A stretch of DNA of 64,000 nt from Pseudodesulfovibrio sp. zrk46 (lineage in GTDB: Bacteria > Desulfobacterota > Desulfovibrionia > Desulfovibrionales > Desulfovibrionaceae): assembly GCF_012516435.1 (NCBI RefSeq), contig NZ_CP051216.1:248001-312000 (forward strand), in the 5' to 3' direction. Below, one piece after another: positions 27,421-36,934 of this stretch. The notes below the pieces were generated by a model. That model was not told the DNA's origin. It saw only the letters and a program-made list of their open reading frames with translations, and did no database searches. The translations under genes were made by a program, and so were the position numbers. Position 1 is the stretch's first letter. Every line of letters begins with the position of its first letter.

Positions 27421-27512
27421 GGAAGCCGCCTTCGGCGGGATTGTTAGGTGATTTCGCCTCCCGGCGGGCTTAAGGCCGAGGGCCTTAAGAATCCCATGTG
27501 CGCCTTCGGCGC
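27421..27512 (+). repeat. Intergenic palindromic repeat A, copy 1
   Basis: Order of parts: hairpin GCCGCCTTCGGCGG, core GGTGATTTCGCCTCC(C)GGCGG, hairpin AAGGCCGAGGGCCTT, then GAATCCCATG and hairpin GCGCCTTCGGCGC. Copies with the same order lie at 61437-61530 (plus) and, shortened, at 42637-42688 (minus). Each follows a gene in sense orientation. Confidence 0.75.
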
Positions 27513-27533
27513 TGATAATATATCAATTAATAT

Positions 27534-27567
27534 GCCCCAGAAGAGCCTTCTTCCGGGGCTTTCTTAT
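27534..27567 (+). terminator. Probable intrinsic terminator of the TPR gene
   Basis: GCCCC-A-GAAGA pairs with TCTTC-C-GGGGC (one mismatch), followed by TTTCTTA. From here to 27783 the DNA turns AT-rich, and I see no gene in 27568-27783. Confidence 0.6.
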
Positions 27568-27783
27568 ACTAAACACTTCGCCGAAGGCGAGGGTGGGATT
27601 CCAAAAACCACCCACCACGTTTCTGAAAAGCAGCCTCCTGCCTTGTTTTCTTATCATGGCAGGGGGTTACCTTTTCTGTGATAGTCGGTGTTTTCTGAGG
27701 TTGTATGGTGATTTCGGAAATAAAATCACACATTTTTTCACACATAATGTGTTGTTAATTTATCATTATTTCAGCCGCTTGTA

Positions 27784-28167
27784 GTGCTAAGTGTAGACGT
27801 TGTCAACTTGGCGGAATTGAGAGCGGGGTTCTCGGAACCTCACGCTATTTTGAAGACGACTCCTGAGGGCGCCCACGCAGCAAAGCAAAAATTTGATAAA
27901 CTGAATATTATCGTTGGCGAGCCCTTTCACGGTCTGATGTGTAGAGGGTGCAGAAAAGGCGTCATGAAAAGCATCGGCCACACAGCGGTCCGAAGATACA
28001 CAAAAAGGGTCAACTATCAACATGGGCACGCTGTGAGTCATAAAGGTTCGTATGCCTCTTGCGAAAAGGATATGAGACTCCCAAAACTACCCGTCAACGT
28101 ACTGAGGAACTTTGGATTTGTCGTGACTTGGACCATGGCTGAGGCACAGATAACGATACATGGCTAA
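27784..28167 (+). CDS. Doubtful hypothetical ORF (AT-rich island)
   Basis: 127 codons from a GTG with no visible ribosome site. Not recognised. It contains CRGCRKG and a basic stretch (KSIGHTAVRRYTKR). It stops 14 bases before the next gene, whose ribosome site is good, which hints at a real tandem pair. Against it are the start codon and the lack of family features. Confidence 0.25.
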   Translation: MLSVDVVNLAELRAGFSEPHAILKTTPEGAHAAKQKFDKLNIIVGEPFHGLMCRGCRKGVMKSIGHTAVRRYTKRVNYQHGHAVSHKGSYASCEKDMRLPKLPVNVLRNFGFVVTWTMAEAQITIHG

Positions 28168-28181
28168 ACTAAGGAGTGACT

Positions 28182-28544
28182 ATGGATTGTATGCTTCTAG
28201 TCTGTAAAGAGTGCCACAGAAAAGACGATATACAAGTTGTCAGTATGATTTATGATATTTTCTCCAACGTAATTCTTGACACTAGTGCCAAAAACACAAA
28301 GACAAAACGATTCGAAGAGGTTTTCCTTCCAAGAAAAAACAGTGTGCAACTGGTGCGGACACCCGAACACATTAACGAAAAAGACTACAGTCTCTTTATA
28401 GAAGAATATAGAAAGGCAAATTTATTGAAAGGCACTAGGCTTGATGGCACCAAAGAGCAGGCTCGAAACTTTTCAGAGTCTGGCAAGATGCCAATGTTTT
28501 TTATTCTATTTGAATACTTCTTTTGGAGTATTCTTTCTGCTTGA
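28182..28544 (+). CDS. Hypothetical protein (AT-rich island)
   Basis: 120 residues from the ATG 28182-28184, with AAGGAG 6 bases upstream. Not recognised. The N-terminus has CKECHRKDDIQ, a possible half zinc finger (CxxC), and the middle is basic and polar (KNTKTKRFEEVFLPRKN). The C-terminus is aromatic and hydrophobic (MFFILFEYFFWSILSA) and might touch a membrane. Base composition is clearly more AT-rich than the core genes, suggesting transfer. Confidence 0.55.
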   Translation: MDCMLLVCKECHRKDDIQVVSMIYDIFSNVILDTSAKNTKTKRFEEVFLPRKNSVQLVRTPEHINEKDYSLFIEEYRKANLLKGTRLDGTKEQARNFSESGKMPMFFILFEYFFWSILSA

Positions 28545-28687
28545 AGAGAGACCTTCCATTCGCCCCAAGTTCAGCAAGGTCATAAAGACGTGGGTGCAAT
28601 CTTGGGAGATAGTATGATTTGCCTACCACTTGGGCAGAGCGATAATCTGAGTATAAAGCGTAAGAAGATATGTTCAACAACCTCCCT

Positions 28688-29872
28688 CTAGGGTTTCGGC
28701 AAACTTACATAGATGGTTGTCATCCCTGGCTCAGAGCAGTCTAATTCAATGTTCCCATTCTGAGCTTTGACCATTTTCATGGCGGAGTATGTCCCTAGCC
28801 CCGTCCCAAACTTCTTTCCTGAGGTGATCATTTTATTGAAAAAAGTGTCCCGTATGCTCTCTGGGACCTCGCCATAGTTGCGAATAGCTACTGAACAATA
28901 ATCATTTTTGCCGAGGACGATTGAAATTGTTTTTTCGGGAGGAGATGCTTCGTACGCATTGACTAGTAAGTTCATGAAAGTGCTGTGTAAAAGGAATGCA
29001 TCACCATATACGAGAAATGTTTTTTGGTCTCGATCCTCAGTGTCCATGCAGTCAATCGAAACATTTATTCGGGAAACCGACAGGGTTTCACCAATGAGGC
29101 CTACCACGGTAGAAATGATGTCGTGAAGGTCTACTGTGACAAAATCCACTTTGTAATATCCTTCCTCTAACTGGTATAATGTCAGACTTGAATCGATGGT
29201 TTGAAGCATCTTTTTACCGCTGTCCCGGATATTACCCACAATGATATTCTGGTCCTCTGTTAAGTTGGAGTCAGCAAGAATTGATTCCGACAGTGATATG
29301 GAAATTGTTAGCGCGCTTCTTAGATCGTTCTGGACGATTTTTTCAACAAAGTCTTTAGCTCTCATATCTTTGTTTAGTTGGGAAATATCCTCTTCAAGTG
29401 AAAAGATGTTATCTTGAGCGTCACTCAAGGCCGCCCTCGTTGCTGATAGTTTTTCCTTTGCGATCTGCTGGTTGTCGCTAACAATACTAAGGTGGCCTAA
29501 TGCTTCTATTCTGTCTGCTTCTTGAGCTTCGATAATCTGTTTGTCGTTTTTTCTGTCAGATTGCATCTTTGAAATCAGAGCATTGCGCTTCAAAACTTTA
29601 TTCTGAAGTTTGACTCTTTCGCTATCGTCTGAAGAATTGATTGGAGTACTTTTGTGTTTTAGTTTTCCAATGGCAGCAATTATTCCGATGGTGATACCGA
29701 GAAGCAGGGTTACCAGAAGAATAAATGCGCGGGACAATGAAATTGTCCAAAATATGAATGCGACCTGTACTTGCTCTGTGTTTTGAAGGAGGAACAATAA
29801 GAAGAGCAAAATGAGTGATAGGGTGACAGCCAGGTGCGTTTTGTGCCTGAATTTTGTGAGAACTCTTGGCAT
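28688..29872 (-). CDS. Membrane histidine-kinase-like protein with LapA-type N-terminus and no phospho-accepting His
   Basis: 394 residues. Residues 13-70 are two membrane helices around LLQNTEQVQVAFIFWTISLS, the pattern of the LapA domain (formerly DUF1049). A coiled coil follows (~85-175). The dimerisation helix reads VQNDLRSALTISISLSES, where a working HisKA has VSHDLRSPL: the histidine is Asn182. The ATPase domain keeps the N box (LLVNAYEASP) and GTGLGTYSAMKMVK, but the G1 DxG is NYG. It may be a pseudokinase. Translated 22 bases after the Cys4 mini-protein; ribosome site GGAGG. AT-rich, probably transferred. Confidence 0.82.
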   Translation of the reverse strand: MPRVLTKFRHKTHLAVTLSLILLFLLFLLQNTEQVQVAFIFWTISLSRAFILLVTLLLGITIGIIAAIGKLKHKSTPINSSDDSERVKLQNKVLKRNALISKMQSDRKNDKQIIEAQEADRIEALGHLSIVSDNQQIAKEKLSATRAALSDAQDNIFSLEEDISQLNKDMRAKDFVEKIVQNDLRSALTISISLSESILADSNLTEDQNIIVGNIRDSGKKMLQTIDSSLTLYQLEEGYYKVDFVTVDLHDIISTVVGLIGETLSVSRINVSIDCMDTEDRDQKTFLVYGDAFLLHSTFMNLLVNAYEASPPEKTISIVLGKNDYCSVAIRNYGEVPESIRDTFFNKMITSGKKFGTGLGTYSAMKMVKAQNGNIELDCSEPGMTTIYVSLPKP

Positions 29873-29894
29873 TATAACCTCCTAAGTTGACTCA

Positions 29895-30092
29895 TTATCT
29901 GTGAGGCTTGCCCTTTAATTCTTTAGGAGAGTGCTGGCCGCACCAATCAGTTCCCTTCACGCGTGGCCATACTCCCATTGCTTTTTCTGAAGCCACGGAA
30001 ACAGTTGGAGGGGAGAATCTACAAATCCCATCCTCTTTGTATCCTGTTCCGACGGGAAGGTAGTAACGGCAGTTTTCACATGTATCATTCAT
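29895..30092 (-). CDS. Small Cys4 protein (CxxC ... CRxxPP ... WCG family), function unknown
   Basis: 65 residues with four cysteines: CENCRYY at the start, GICRFSPP in the middle and DWCGQH near the end, with WPRVKGTDWCG giving a characteristic Trp-Pro...Trp-Cys-Gly finish. I have seen this small-protein pattern in phage and environmental bacterial genomes; metal (Zn or Fe-S) binding is likely but unproven. The ATG at 30090-30092 has a strong AAAGGAG. It is the first gene of a two-gene minus-strand unit with the LapA-kinase-like gene. Confidence 0.7.
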   Translation of the reverse strand: MNDTCENCRYYLPVGTGYKEDGICRFSPPTVSVASEKAMGVWPRVKGTDWCGQHSPKELKGKPHR

Positions 30093-30357
30093 AGAATGGT
30101 CTCCTTTAAAAATGCTAGCCCAAGTCGCTACCTATTGCTGGACCTTACTACAACGCTATACTCCCTATAGTATTGGGTCAATCACCATGCAGGAATAATA
30201 ACGCTCTGAATTGAGCGGATATCTGTATTTGTTCCTTGGGTGTATAGATCTGTTGAGCGTTCAGGCTGCTGAAAGCATTGATGCTTGACTGGATTTATAA
30301 CATCAATTGACTTGATGTCTGCTCAAATAGGCCTAGGATGAGTATGAGGTGAAAATT

Positions 30358-31836
30358 ATGAAAGCCCTTCTTGTCTATCCGTCATATCCTGACACGTTTT
30401 GGAGTTTTAAAAGTGTTTTGTCTTTTGTATCCAAAAAGGCGGCATTCCCACCACTTGGTTTATTGACCATTGCTCCAATTCTTCCGGCGGCGTGGGAGAA
30501 GCGGCTCGTTGATATGAATGTCTCTTCTTTAAGTGATGCTGACCTTGAATGGGCTGACTTGGTGATGGTGAGTGCCATGATAGTACAGGTCCCCAATGCG
30601 CAGGAAGTTGTCAGACGTGCAAAGCGTCTTGGTAAGACAGTCATTGCTGGTGGCCCTGCGTTTAAAGCGCAGCGAGAACTCTTCCCAAAAGTTGATCATT
30701 TTATAGTAGGAGAAGCCGAAGCGATACTCCCGACCTTTCTCGATGATTTTGTGCGTGGGATGGCCGGACCTTTGTACGAAGCTACAGAGCGTCCAGACCT
30801 GGAATCAACGCCTTTGCCAGCGTGGGAGTTGTTGAATTTTAAAGATTACGTTTCGATGGTTGTGCAGTATTCGCGCGGGTGCCCTTTCAACTGCGAGTTT
30901 TGCGATATCGTCGCCATGAACGGTCGGCGGCCTCGCGTTAAAAAGTCAGATACAATGTTAGGCGAATTACAGAGCTTATATGATGCCGGATGGAAAGACT
31001 CCGTCTTTATCGTTGATGATAATTTTATAGGCAATATAGCTCACGTCAAAGGCTTTTTGCCCAAACTCGCAGCATGGCAGAAACAGCGAAACTATCCATT
31101 TAGGTTCATGACTGAAGCAAGTGTGAATATGGCTCATGACACTGAGCTGATGCGAATGATGAGCTCTGCCAACTTTCATAAGGTATTCATCGGAATTGAA
31201 TCACCATCGATGGAAAGTTTGGAGGAGTGTGGCAAAAAGCAGAATGTCAATATTGAGTTTGGTTCCGCTGTCAGAGACATCCAAAAGCATGGAATGCAGG
31301 TGATGGGTGGCTTCATCGTGGGTTTCGATAGTGATACACCTTCAATATTTGAGCAGCAGGCAAATTTTATTAAAGATATTGGTGTAGTAACTGCAATGGT
31401 TGGTGTGCTCAATGCCTTGCCGCAGACGAGGCTTTGGCATCGCCTTCAGTCCGAAGGCCGATTGGTTGACGGATTGAGTGGAGAAAACACTGACGCCTGC
31501 GTGAATTTCAAACCCTCGATGGGGCGCGAGACTCTTCTTGAAGGCTATAAAAGGCTGCTGGGCCTCCTTTATTCTCCTAAAGAATACTATGAACGGATTA
31601 ACAGGTTCCTGGATTCATATAATCCTACATCAAGAGGGAGAATTGTATGGAGTGACATTAAGGCGTTTGTGAAGAGCCTGTGGTCCATTGGGGCCGTTTC
31701 CAAAGCACGGTTCTCATATTGGAGGATTTTGATAAAAACTATTTTCACCAAACCCAAAGCCTTGCCAGCCGTTGTTGAGCTCACAATTCTAGGTTTGCAC
31801 TTTGAACGAGTCTCTCAAAGGGTAATAGGAGCCTAA
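30358..31836 (+). CDS. B12-binding domain radical SAM protein (DUF4070 type)
   Basis: 492 residues from the ATG 30358 (GAGGTG 7 bases upstream; an in-frame GTG at 30349 is possible). N-terminal cobalamin-binding Rossmann domain ~1-140 (ALLVYPSYPDTFWSF, FPPLGLLTIAPIL). Radical SAM core ~165-380 with the cluster motif in YSRGCPFNCEFCDIV (CxxxCxxC), SVFIVDDNFIGN and FKVFIG-type strands. The C-terminal DUF4070 region contains YSPKEYYERINRFLDSY. Relatives include the hopanoid C-2 methylase HpnP and other B12-dependent methylases; the substrate here is not shown. It stands alone in the AT-rich island. Confidence 0.85.
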   Translation: MKALLVYPSYPDTFWSFKSVLSFVSKKAAFPPLGLLTIAPILPAAWEKRLVDMNVSSLSDADLEWADLVMVSAMIVQVPNAQEVVRRAKRLGKTVIAGGPAFKAQRELFPKVDHFIVGEAEAILPTFLDDFVRGMAGPLYEATERPDLESTPLPAWELLNFKDYVSMVVQYSRGCPFNCEFCDIVAMNGRRPRVKKSDTMLGELQSLYDAGWKDSVFIVDDNFIGNIAHVKGFLPKLAAWQKQRNYPFRFMTEASVNMAHDTELMRMMSSANFHKVFIGIESPSMESLEECGKKQNVNIEFGSAVRDIQKHGMQVMGGFIVGFDSDTPSIFEQQANFIKDIGVVTAMVGVLNALPQTRLWHRLQSEGRLVDGLSGENTDACVNFKPSMGRETLLEGYKRLLGLLYSPKEYYERINRFLDSYNPTSRGRIVWSDIKAFVKSLWSIGAVSKARFSYWRILIKTIFTKPKALPAVVELTILGLHFERVSQRVIGA

Positions 31837-32255
31837 CGATCATGCACTTTCCAGCTGGTGAGTTTTGTTGAGAAGGGACTGTATACAACTTGCTATTAGC
31901 ACAAGGCCTTGTTCTGCCAAGCAACTTTTGCGAAATATGCGTGGATTGTCGTTGTTCGTGCAGTATGTCGTGTAAGAGCGGTCACCTTTTACGGACATGA
32001 AAAAAGGGTTGCCTTTAGCGTCTCATTCATCAGTAGAATCCGCTTGCTGAAGTCTTGCATAGTTCATGATGTGGTCCGTAGGAGAAAGAGAACACATCAT
32101 AGCTACACCCGATGGGAGGGCGAACCATTCACACTCTCGCTCCAGAATATAGCACTTCACCCAGCTACTATAACGCCGCATTGAATTGTTAGGTTGCTGT
32201 ACCGGGGCGGTTGCTTAACCTCATCTCCGCCACTTAATATTAATATGTCGTATAA
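31837..32255. other. 419-base gap between the radical SAM gene and atpG
   Basis: No convincing gene. An open frame at 31909-32184 would need a TTG start with no ribosome site and has an Arg/His/Ser-rich composition unlike a protein. No clear terminator was found for the two convergent units. Confidence 0.6.
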
Positions 32256-33122
32256 TCATGTCATGGCCTCGAATCCGGCTATAATGTCTAAGAGCTCCCC
32301 GGTGATGGCGTTTTGCCGTGTCTGGCGGAAATTGCCCTGAAGTTCTGTACGCATTTCATCGATGTTCTTTTCGGCAGCGTGCATGGCCGCCAGACGGGCG
32401 CTGTTTTCTGCGGCCATTGAGCGGGTGATGGCACCGTAGAGGGAGACAAAGAGGTGCTGGGCGAAGAGACCGGAAAACATGATTTCGCCGGGAGTCAGGG
32501 CCTGGGGCAGACAGCGACCGGGCCACGGTGCTGAAGCAAGCTTCTTGCCCCATGCAGCGTCTAACGGCAGGACGCGGTCATCCTTGGGCGAATAACCTTC
32601 GCTTTCGTTCTGGGCGTTGTAGACCACATGAAACCGTTCTGTGCCATCGCGTTTGGCCTCGGCCATGCGCTCAACCAATTGGGTCACCACTCGGTCCACA
32701 CCGCCCAAAGTGCCGGGAATTGAGAAGTGGAGTTGCGGCTTCTTGCCGCTGTCTTCCAGAGCCGCACCAACTCGGGATCCGGCCGACCAGAAGGTCGCCT
32801 TGAATTCCTCCTGGTCCAACCGTTTGCCCACGGACAACCCCGCCTGAGTTGCTACCTCGTTGAACTGGCCGCACATGCCTTGATCCGAGCCGATGACCAG
32901 GACAACGCTCTTATCCGCCCTGGGCGTGGGCAACATGATCCCGCCGGAGCGGAAAAGCACGCTCCAAGCCTGTTCCACCACCTCAGCATAGGCCATCATG
33001 GAATGCGCGGCCTGGTCAAAATGGCGAATGTTCACCGCAGCCAGGCTCTTCATGGTCTTGACCACGGCCAGCAGATCACTGGTGGTCTTGATCCGTTTCT
33101 GCAGAGAATCCATGGTCTGCAT
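32256..33122 (-). CDS. atpG: N-ATPase gamma subunit
   Basis: 288 residues. It is the central rotor shaft coupling ion flow to ATP synthesis or hydrolysis. N-terminal coiled helix: DSLQKRIKTTSDLLAVVKTMKSLAAVN. C-terminal partner helix: NSARLAAMHAAEKNIDEMRTELQGNFRQTRQNAITGELLDII; the middle GSDQGMCGQFNE corresponds to the gamma SDRGLCG motif. Last gene of the atpDCQRBEFAG operon, 2 bases after atpA. No clear terminator is seen downstream. Confidence 0.93.
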   Translation of the reverse strand: MQTMDSLQKRIKTTSDLLAVVKTMKSLAAVNIRHFDQAAHSMMAYAEVVEQAWSVLFRSGGIMLPTPRADKSVVLVIGSDQGMCGQFNEVATQAGLSVGKRLDQEEFKATFWSAGSRVGAALEDSGKKPQLHFSIPGTLGGVDRVVTQLVERMAEAKRDGTERFHVVYNAQNESEGYSPKDDRVLPLDAAWGKKLASAPWPGRCLPQALTPGEIMFSGLFAQHLFVSLYGAITRSMAAENSARLAAMHAAEKNIDEMRTELQGNFRQTRQNAITGELLDIIAGFEAMT

Positions 33123-33124
33123 GA

Positions 33125-34639
33125 CTACTCCATGGTTTCCAGGATGGTGCGGATTTCATCTACCAACCCGTCCCACATGGGGTCGTCACGGTCTGCCCGG
33201 GCCAGGGAATCGAGATCACCCCGACTCTCGGCCAGGTGTCCCAGCAGATGCTCCTCGGCTTCGAGAATCCGGGAGAGGTCCACGGGACCGAACAACCCCT
33301 TGGTTACGGCCAGCAGCACGGCGGCCTGCTGGCCGGCCGTCAGCGGCGAAAACCGTTTCTGCTTGAGAATTTCACGCACCCTGAGTCCGTGGTCGAGCTT
33401 GGCCCGGGTGTCTTCATCCATGCGGGTGCCGAAGCGGGCGAAGGCTTCGAGCTCCTGGAACTGAGAATAGGTAAGGCGCAGGTCACCGGCTACTTTGGCG
33501 TAGGCCGGAAGTTGCGCCCGGCCGCCCACGCGGGACACGGATACGCCAACGTCCACGGCGGGCAGGGTACCCTTCTGGAACAAGTCTGGATTGAGATAAA
33601 TCTGACCGTCAGTGATGGAAATGAGATTGGTCGGAATATAGGCCGATATGTTCTGGGCCTCGGTCTCGATAATGGGCAGGGCCGTGAGGGTTCCTCCGCC
33701 CTGTTCCGGCTTGAGGCGCGTGCTCCGTTCCAGGAGCCGGGAGTGTATGTAGAAGATGTCGCCGGGGAAGGCTTCGCGTCCGGGTGGGCGGCGCAGGAGC
33801 AGGGAGAGCTGGCGATAGGCTTGGGCATGGCGCGTCAGATCGTCGTAGACTACCAGCACGTCCTTGCCTTGGTGCATGAAATACTCGCCAATAGATGTGG
33901 CTGCATAGGGCGCAATGTATTGAAGCCCCGCCGGATCGCCGCCTTCCACCACCACGACCACAGTGTAGTCCATGGCTCCGCGCCGCTTCAGTTCCTCGAT
34001 GGCACGGGCCACGCTGGATGAGCGTTGGCCGATGGCGCAGTATATGCAAATGACGTCCGCGCCTTTCTGGTTGCAGATGGTGTCCAGGGCAATGGCCGTC
34101 TTGCCGGTCTGCCGGTCGCCAACAATGAGTTCGCGCTGGCCCCGCCCGATGGGAATCAGGGTGTCGATGACCTTGATGCCGGTCTGCAGCGGGGTGTCCA
34201 CGGGCGCGCGGTGCAGGATAAGCGGAGCCTCGCGCTCCACGGCCAACCGCTTTTCACTGGCGATGAGGCCGTTGCCGTCCAATGGTTTGCCCAACGGGGT
34301 GATCACGCGACCGAGCACCCCCTTGCCTACAGGCACATCCAGGACACGACCGGTGCGTACCACCTCGTCTCCTGCAGAAAGACCCTCGCCCGATCCGAGC
34401 AGTGCGATGCCCACACTATCGGGCATGATGTCCAGAGCCATGCCGGGAACGTCCGGGCCGAGCATGAGCAATTCCTCGGCCCCGACCGATCTCATGCCCT
34501 TGGCCTGAACCACGCCCTGGGCCACGGAGAGGATGCGTCCGATTTCTTCGGGCTCCATCTTCGGGTCATGGCTCTCCAATCCACGCCTCACGCCGTCTAC
34601 AGCCTGATTCATGATCTCTTCCAGATATCCATTGTTCAT
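33125..34639 (-). CDS. atpA: N-ATPase alpha subunit
   Basis: 504 residues from the ATG 34637-34639, which overlaps the atpF stop as ATGA. Non-catalytic nucleotide-binding subunit of the F1 hexamer. P-loop GDRQTGKT at residues 174-181; [31 protein letters not shown] and the alpha signature [13 protein letters not shown] (here [13 protein letters not shown]) are present. Length is typical for alpha. Gene order (alpha directly before gamma and after a long b subunit, no separate delta) is that of N-ATPases rather than the housekeeping atpBEFHAGDC. Confidence 0.95.
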   Translation of the reverse strand: MNNGYLEEIMNQAVDGVRRGLESHDPKMEPEEIGRILSVAQGVVQAKGMRSVGAEELLMLGPDVPGMALDIMPDSVGIALLGSGEGLSAGDEVVRTGRVLDVPVGKGVLGRVITPLGKPLDGNGLIASEKRLAVEREAPLILHRAPVDTPLQTGIKVIDTLIPIGRGQRELIVGDRQTGKTAIALDTICNQKGADVICIYCAIGQRSSSVARAIEELKRRGAMDYTVVVVVEGGDPAGLQYIAPYAATSIGEYFMHQGKDVLVVYDDLTRHAQAYRQLSLLLRRPPGREAFPGDIFYIHSRLLERSTRLKPEQGGGTLTALPIIETEAQNISAYIPTNLISITDGQIYLNPDLFQKGTLPAVDVGVSVSRVGGRAQLPAYAKVAGDLRLTYSQFQELEAFARFGTRMDEDTRAKLDHGLRVREILKQKRFSPLTAGQQAAVLLAVTKGLFGPVDLSRILEAEEHLLGHLAESRGDLDSLARADRDDPMWDGLVDEIRTILETME

Positions 34640-35382
34640 GATGTCTCCGTTCGTGTCTCGGCCAACTCCGCAAAGATGGAGCTCTCCACATCGTCCATGT
34701 AGGACGCAAGATTCCACTCCCACTTGGTGTCGCCCCCGACCATGACGATGCCGAAGCCGAGGCTTTTGTCCTCGACGGTCTCTATTGCCCCGCAGTCGGG
34801 GAAATGTTCCCTAATGGCCATTCCCAAACGGTCCAGAACTTCTTCGGACAGGGGAAATCCCGTGCGCACGGTCACGTCGCCGGACACCTGGGCCTCGACG
34901 TCACTGCGGGTCAGTCGGGAGATGAACCCCTCCAGAGCGCGCGCTTCCAGCTCGTCTCCGGCCAGGTCCTGAAGTACCTTTTCCGACAGACGGATCACCT
35001 GCTCTCCGATGCGATGGCGCAGGCGATCGCCCAGGGCCGCCTGTTCTCGCTCCACGGCATCGATCCAGGCCTGGGTTCGCGCCTCGACCTCGGCCTTAGC
35101 CTCCTTCAGCCACTGTTCGCGTTGCTCATCCGCCTCGGCCCTGGCCTTAACCAGCATGGCCTGGGCCTCTCTTTCCAGATCCTCGCGCATTTTCGACAGT
35201 TCTTCGGCGTGGCGGCCCGCTTTCTCGCGGGCTTCGTGGGCCTGACTCAACTCATGAGCCAGCCCGTCGCGCCGCTCCTGCATGGCCGCGATGATCGGGC
35301 CAAAGAGAAACCGCTTGAGCAGCCAAGCCAGAATCAGAAAGTTGATGGCCTGTGCAGCTACCGTGAACCAGTCGATAAGCAT
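34636..35382 (-). CDS. atpF: N-ATPase b subunit with delta-like C-terminal extension
   Basis: 248 residues, far longer than a normal b (~156-170). One N-terminal membrane helix ([25 protein letters not shown]), a long Glu/Ala/Arg-rich coiled stalk (~35-150), then an extra ~90-residue domain ([27 protein letters not shown]). That domain resembles the C-terminal part of subunit delta, which attaches the stalk to alpha. This explains the missing atpH: in N-ATPases the b subunit is thought to take over delta's role. Overlaps atpA by 4 bases. Confidence 0.88.
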   Translation of the reverse strand: MLIDWFTVAAQAINFLILAWLLKRFLFGPIIAAMQERRDGLAHELSQAHEAREKAGRHAEELSKMREDLEREAQAMLVKARAEADEQREQWLKEAKAEVEARTQAWIDAVEREQAALGDRLRHRIGEQVIRLSEKVLQDLAGDELEARALEGFISRLTRSDVEAQVSGDVTVRTGFPLSEEVLDRLGMAIREHFPDCGAIETVEDKSLGFGIVMVGGDTKWEWNLASYMDDVESSIFAELAETRTETS

Positions 35383-35385
35383 GGA

Positions 35386-35664
35386 TTAACTCCCTGCCTT
35401 CTCGATGAAGTAGTTCCAGAACGGGTTGGCAAAGAGCAGGATCATGGCCAGCACAAAGCTGTAGATGGCTGTGGATTCGACCATGGCCATGCCCACGAAC
35501 ATGAACTTGACGATGGTGTTGGTTTCGTCAGGCTGCTGGGCGATGGAGGACAGGCCACGCGCCAGAGCCATGCCCTGACCGATAGCTGGACCGATGGCTC
35601 CCAGTCCCATGCAGATACCTGCGCCGATGACTGAACCGAGGGTGACAATTGCAAGTGTATCCAT
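35386..35664 (-). CDS. atpE: N-ATPase c subunit (Na+ ligand set present)
   Basis: 92 residues, two membrane helices forming the rotor ring. Helix 1 carries GAIGPAIGQGMALARG with Gln30; helix 2 carries GMAMVESTAIYSFVLAMILL with the ion-binding Glu63, Ser64, Thr65 and Tyr68. This Q...V-E-S-T-x-x-Y set matches the Na+-coordinating residues of the Ilyobacter tartaricus and Propionigenium c-rings, so Na+ specificity is a strong inference. Three bases separate it from atpF. The loop RQP-type motif is AQQPDE. Confidence 0.95.
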   Translation of the reverse strand: MDTLAIVTLGSVIGAGICMGLGAIGPAIGQGMALARGLSSIAQQPDETNTIVKFMFVGMAMVESTAIYSFVLAMILLFANPFWNYFIEKAGS

Positions 35665-35675
35665 GATGATCTCCT

Positions 35676-36356
35676 TTAGTTCGTTGATTTGCTATGGGCC
35701 TCTAGTCCGGAGGCGATGAACACCGACGCCAGAATCGTGAAAATGTATGCCTGCACCACGCCGATGAGTAGGCCGAGCAGCTGCATGATTACCGGGAAGA
35801 AGAGCGGGGCCAGGATGAGGAGGATGCCACCCATCATGGTGCCGCTCATGATGTTGCCGAACAGGCGCACGGCCAGGGCAAAGGTCCGCGTGACCTCGCC
35901 CAGCACGTTGAAGGGGAGCATGAACGGCGTGGGCTGAATATACCCCTTGAGGTAGTTGCCCAGCCCGTGCTCCCGGATGCCGTAATAAGGCACGGCCAGG
36001 AACACGATGCAGGCTAGGGCCGTGGTGGTGGACAAGGACCCGGTGGGCGGCTGATAGCCCGGTATCACGGCCAGCAAATTGGATACAAGGATGAAAATGA
36101 ACAGCGTGCCGAGCAGGGGCATGAACCGCTCCGGCTCTTGCTTGGTGGCCTCGCGAATCTGGCCCAGTAGACCGTCTACCAGGATTTCCAGCAGGTTCTG
36201 GTGCTGGTCGATGTCCGTGCCGCTGGTCAGCCGTCGGGTGACGGACCAGGAAAAGCCGACGATGAGCGCCATGGTGCCCCAGGTGAAGGCGATGGTAGCG
36301 TTGAGATTGGTCATGCCCCAACGGGCGTAGACGATGGTATCGGGTGTTATTTCCAT
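35676..36356 (-). CDS. atpB: N-ATPase a subunit
   Basis: 226 residues from the ATG 36354-36356; the start overlaps atpR by 10 bases. Membrane stator with five or more helices providing the two ion half-channels. The essential arginine of the channel is in the conserved FALAVRLFGNIMSGTMMGG. GNLL-type helix IFILVSNLLAVIPGYQPPTGSLSTT and the C-terminal VVQAYIFTILASVFIASGLEAH are family landmarks. Confidence 0.95.
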   Translation of the reverse strand: MEITPDTIVYARWGMTNLNATIAFTWGTMALIVGFSWSVTRRLTSGTDIDQHQNLLEILVDGLLGQIREATKQEPERFMPLLGTLFIFILVSNLLAVIPGYQPPTGSLSTTTALACIVFLAVPYYGIREHGLGNYLKGYIQPTPFMLPFNVLGEVTRTFALAVRLFGNIMSGTMMGGILLILAPLFFPVIMQLLGLLIGVVQAYIFTILASVFIASGLEAHSKSTN

Positions 36357-36634
36357 CGCGCCCCCTGGATTCCGGCCAGCCTTGGTACTACCACCATGCG
36401 CATGAGGTAGAATCCGGCGCAGGCCGCCATTACCGCCATGGGGCCGACCTTGAGGGCGAGCCACATGCCGACCAAGGTTACGCCGTAGCGGACCAACAGC
36501 CCTCCGTAGAACCACAGGGTGGGACGGGCCACTCTGGGTGTCAGCGCCAGGGAGAGCCATAGGCCACCGAAGTGGAACAGGGCGAGCAGTCCGCCCCAGG
36601 CTAGTCCAACACTAATGATCGTCAGCATCGGCAT
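36347..36634 (-). CDS. atpR: AtpR, N-ATPase accessory membrane subunit
   Basis: 95 residues from the ATG 36632-36634 (GGAGG 8-9 bases upstream; a second ATG lies 6 bases on). Three predicted helices. The middle one, WFYGGLLVRYGVTLVGMWLAL, has a buried arginine typical of AtpR. AtpR occurs only in N-ATPase operons and is proposed to help assemble the Na+ c-ring. It overlaps atpQ by 23 bases and atpB by 10. Confidence 0.9.
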   Translation of the reverse strand: MPMLTIISVGLAWGGLLALFHFGGLWLSLALTPRVARPTLWFYGGLLVRYGVTLVGMWLALKVGPMAVMAACAGFYLMRMVVVPRLAGIQGARWK

Positions 36635-36934
36635 TCTCTCGTTCCTCCAAAATCTTTCTTCGTTGCCGCCCCAGCCAGAGCCAGGCATTGACGCAGCCCA
36701 AGCCAAGACCGCCAATCATGAGCATCAGAGTCCAGGAGCGGGGAGAGGGCCAGTTTAGGTCGATCCACACGCCGAGCATAACACCGAGCAGGGTGGGGAT
36801 GGCCACAAACCAGCCCACCACGCCGAAGAGTCCCAGACCGTACCACGCCCCGACGTTGGGCTCGCGTCCAGCCCGGATCCTGCGCCGTTCCTTGCTCCCG
36901 ATCTCGTCGGGGAATTTTCTTCCATGTTCATCGG

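Noticed and set aside
31909-32184. 91-codon open frame between the radical SAM gene and atpG
   Set aside because: TTG start, no ribosome site, basic low-quality sequence.
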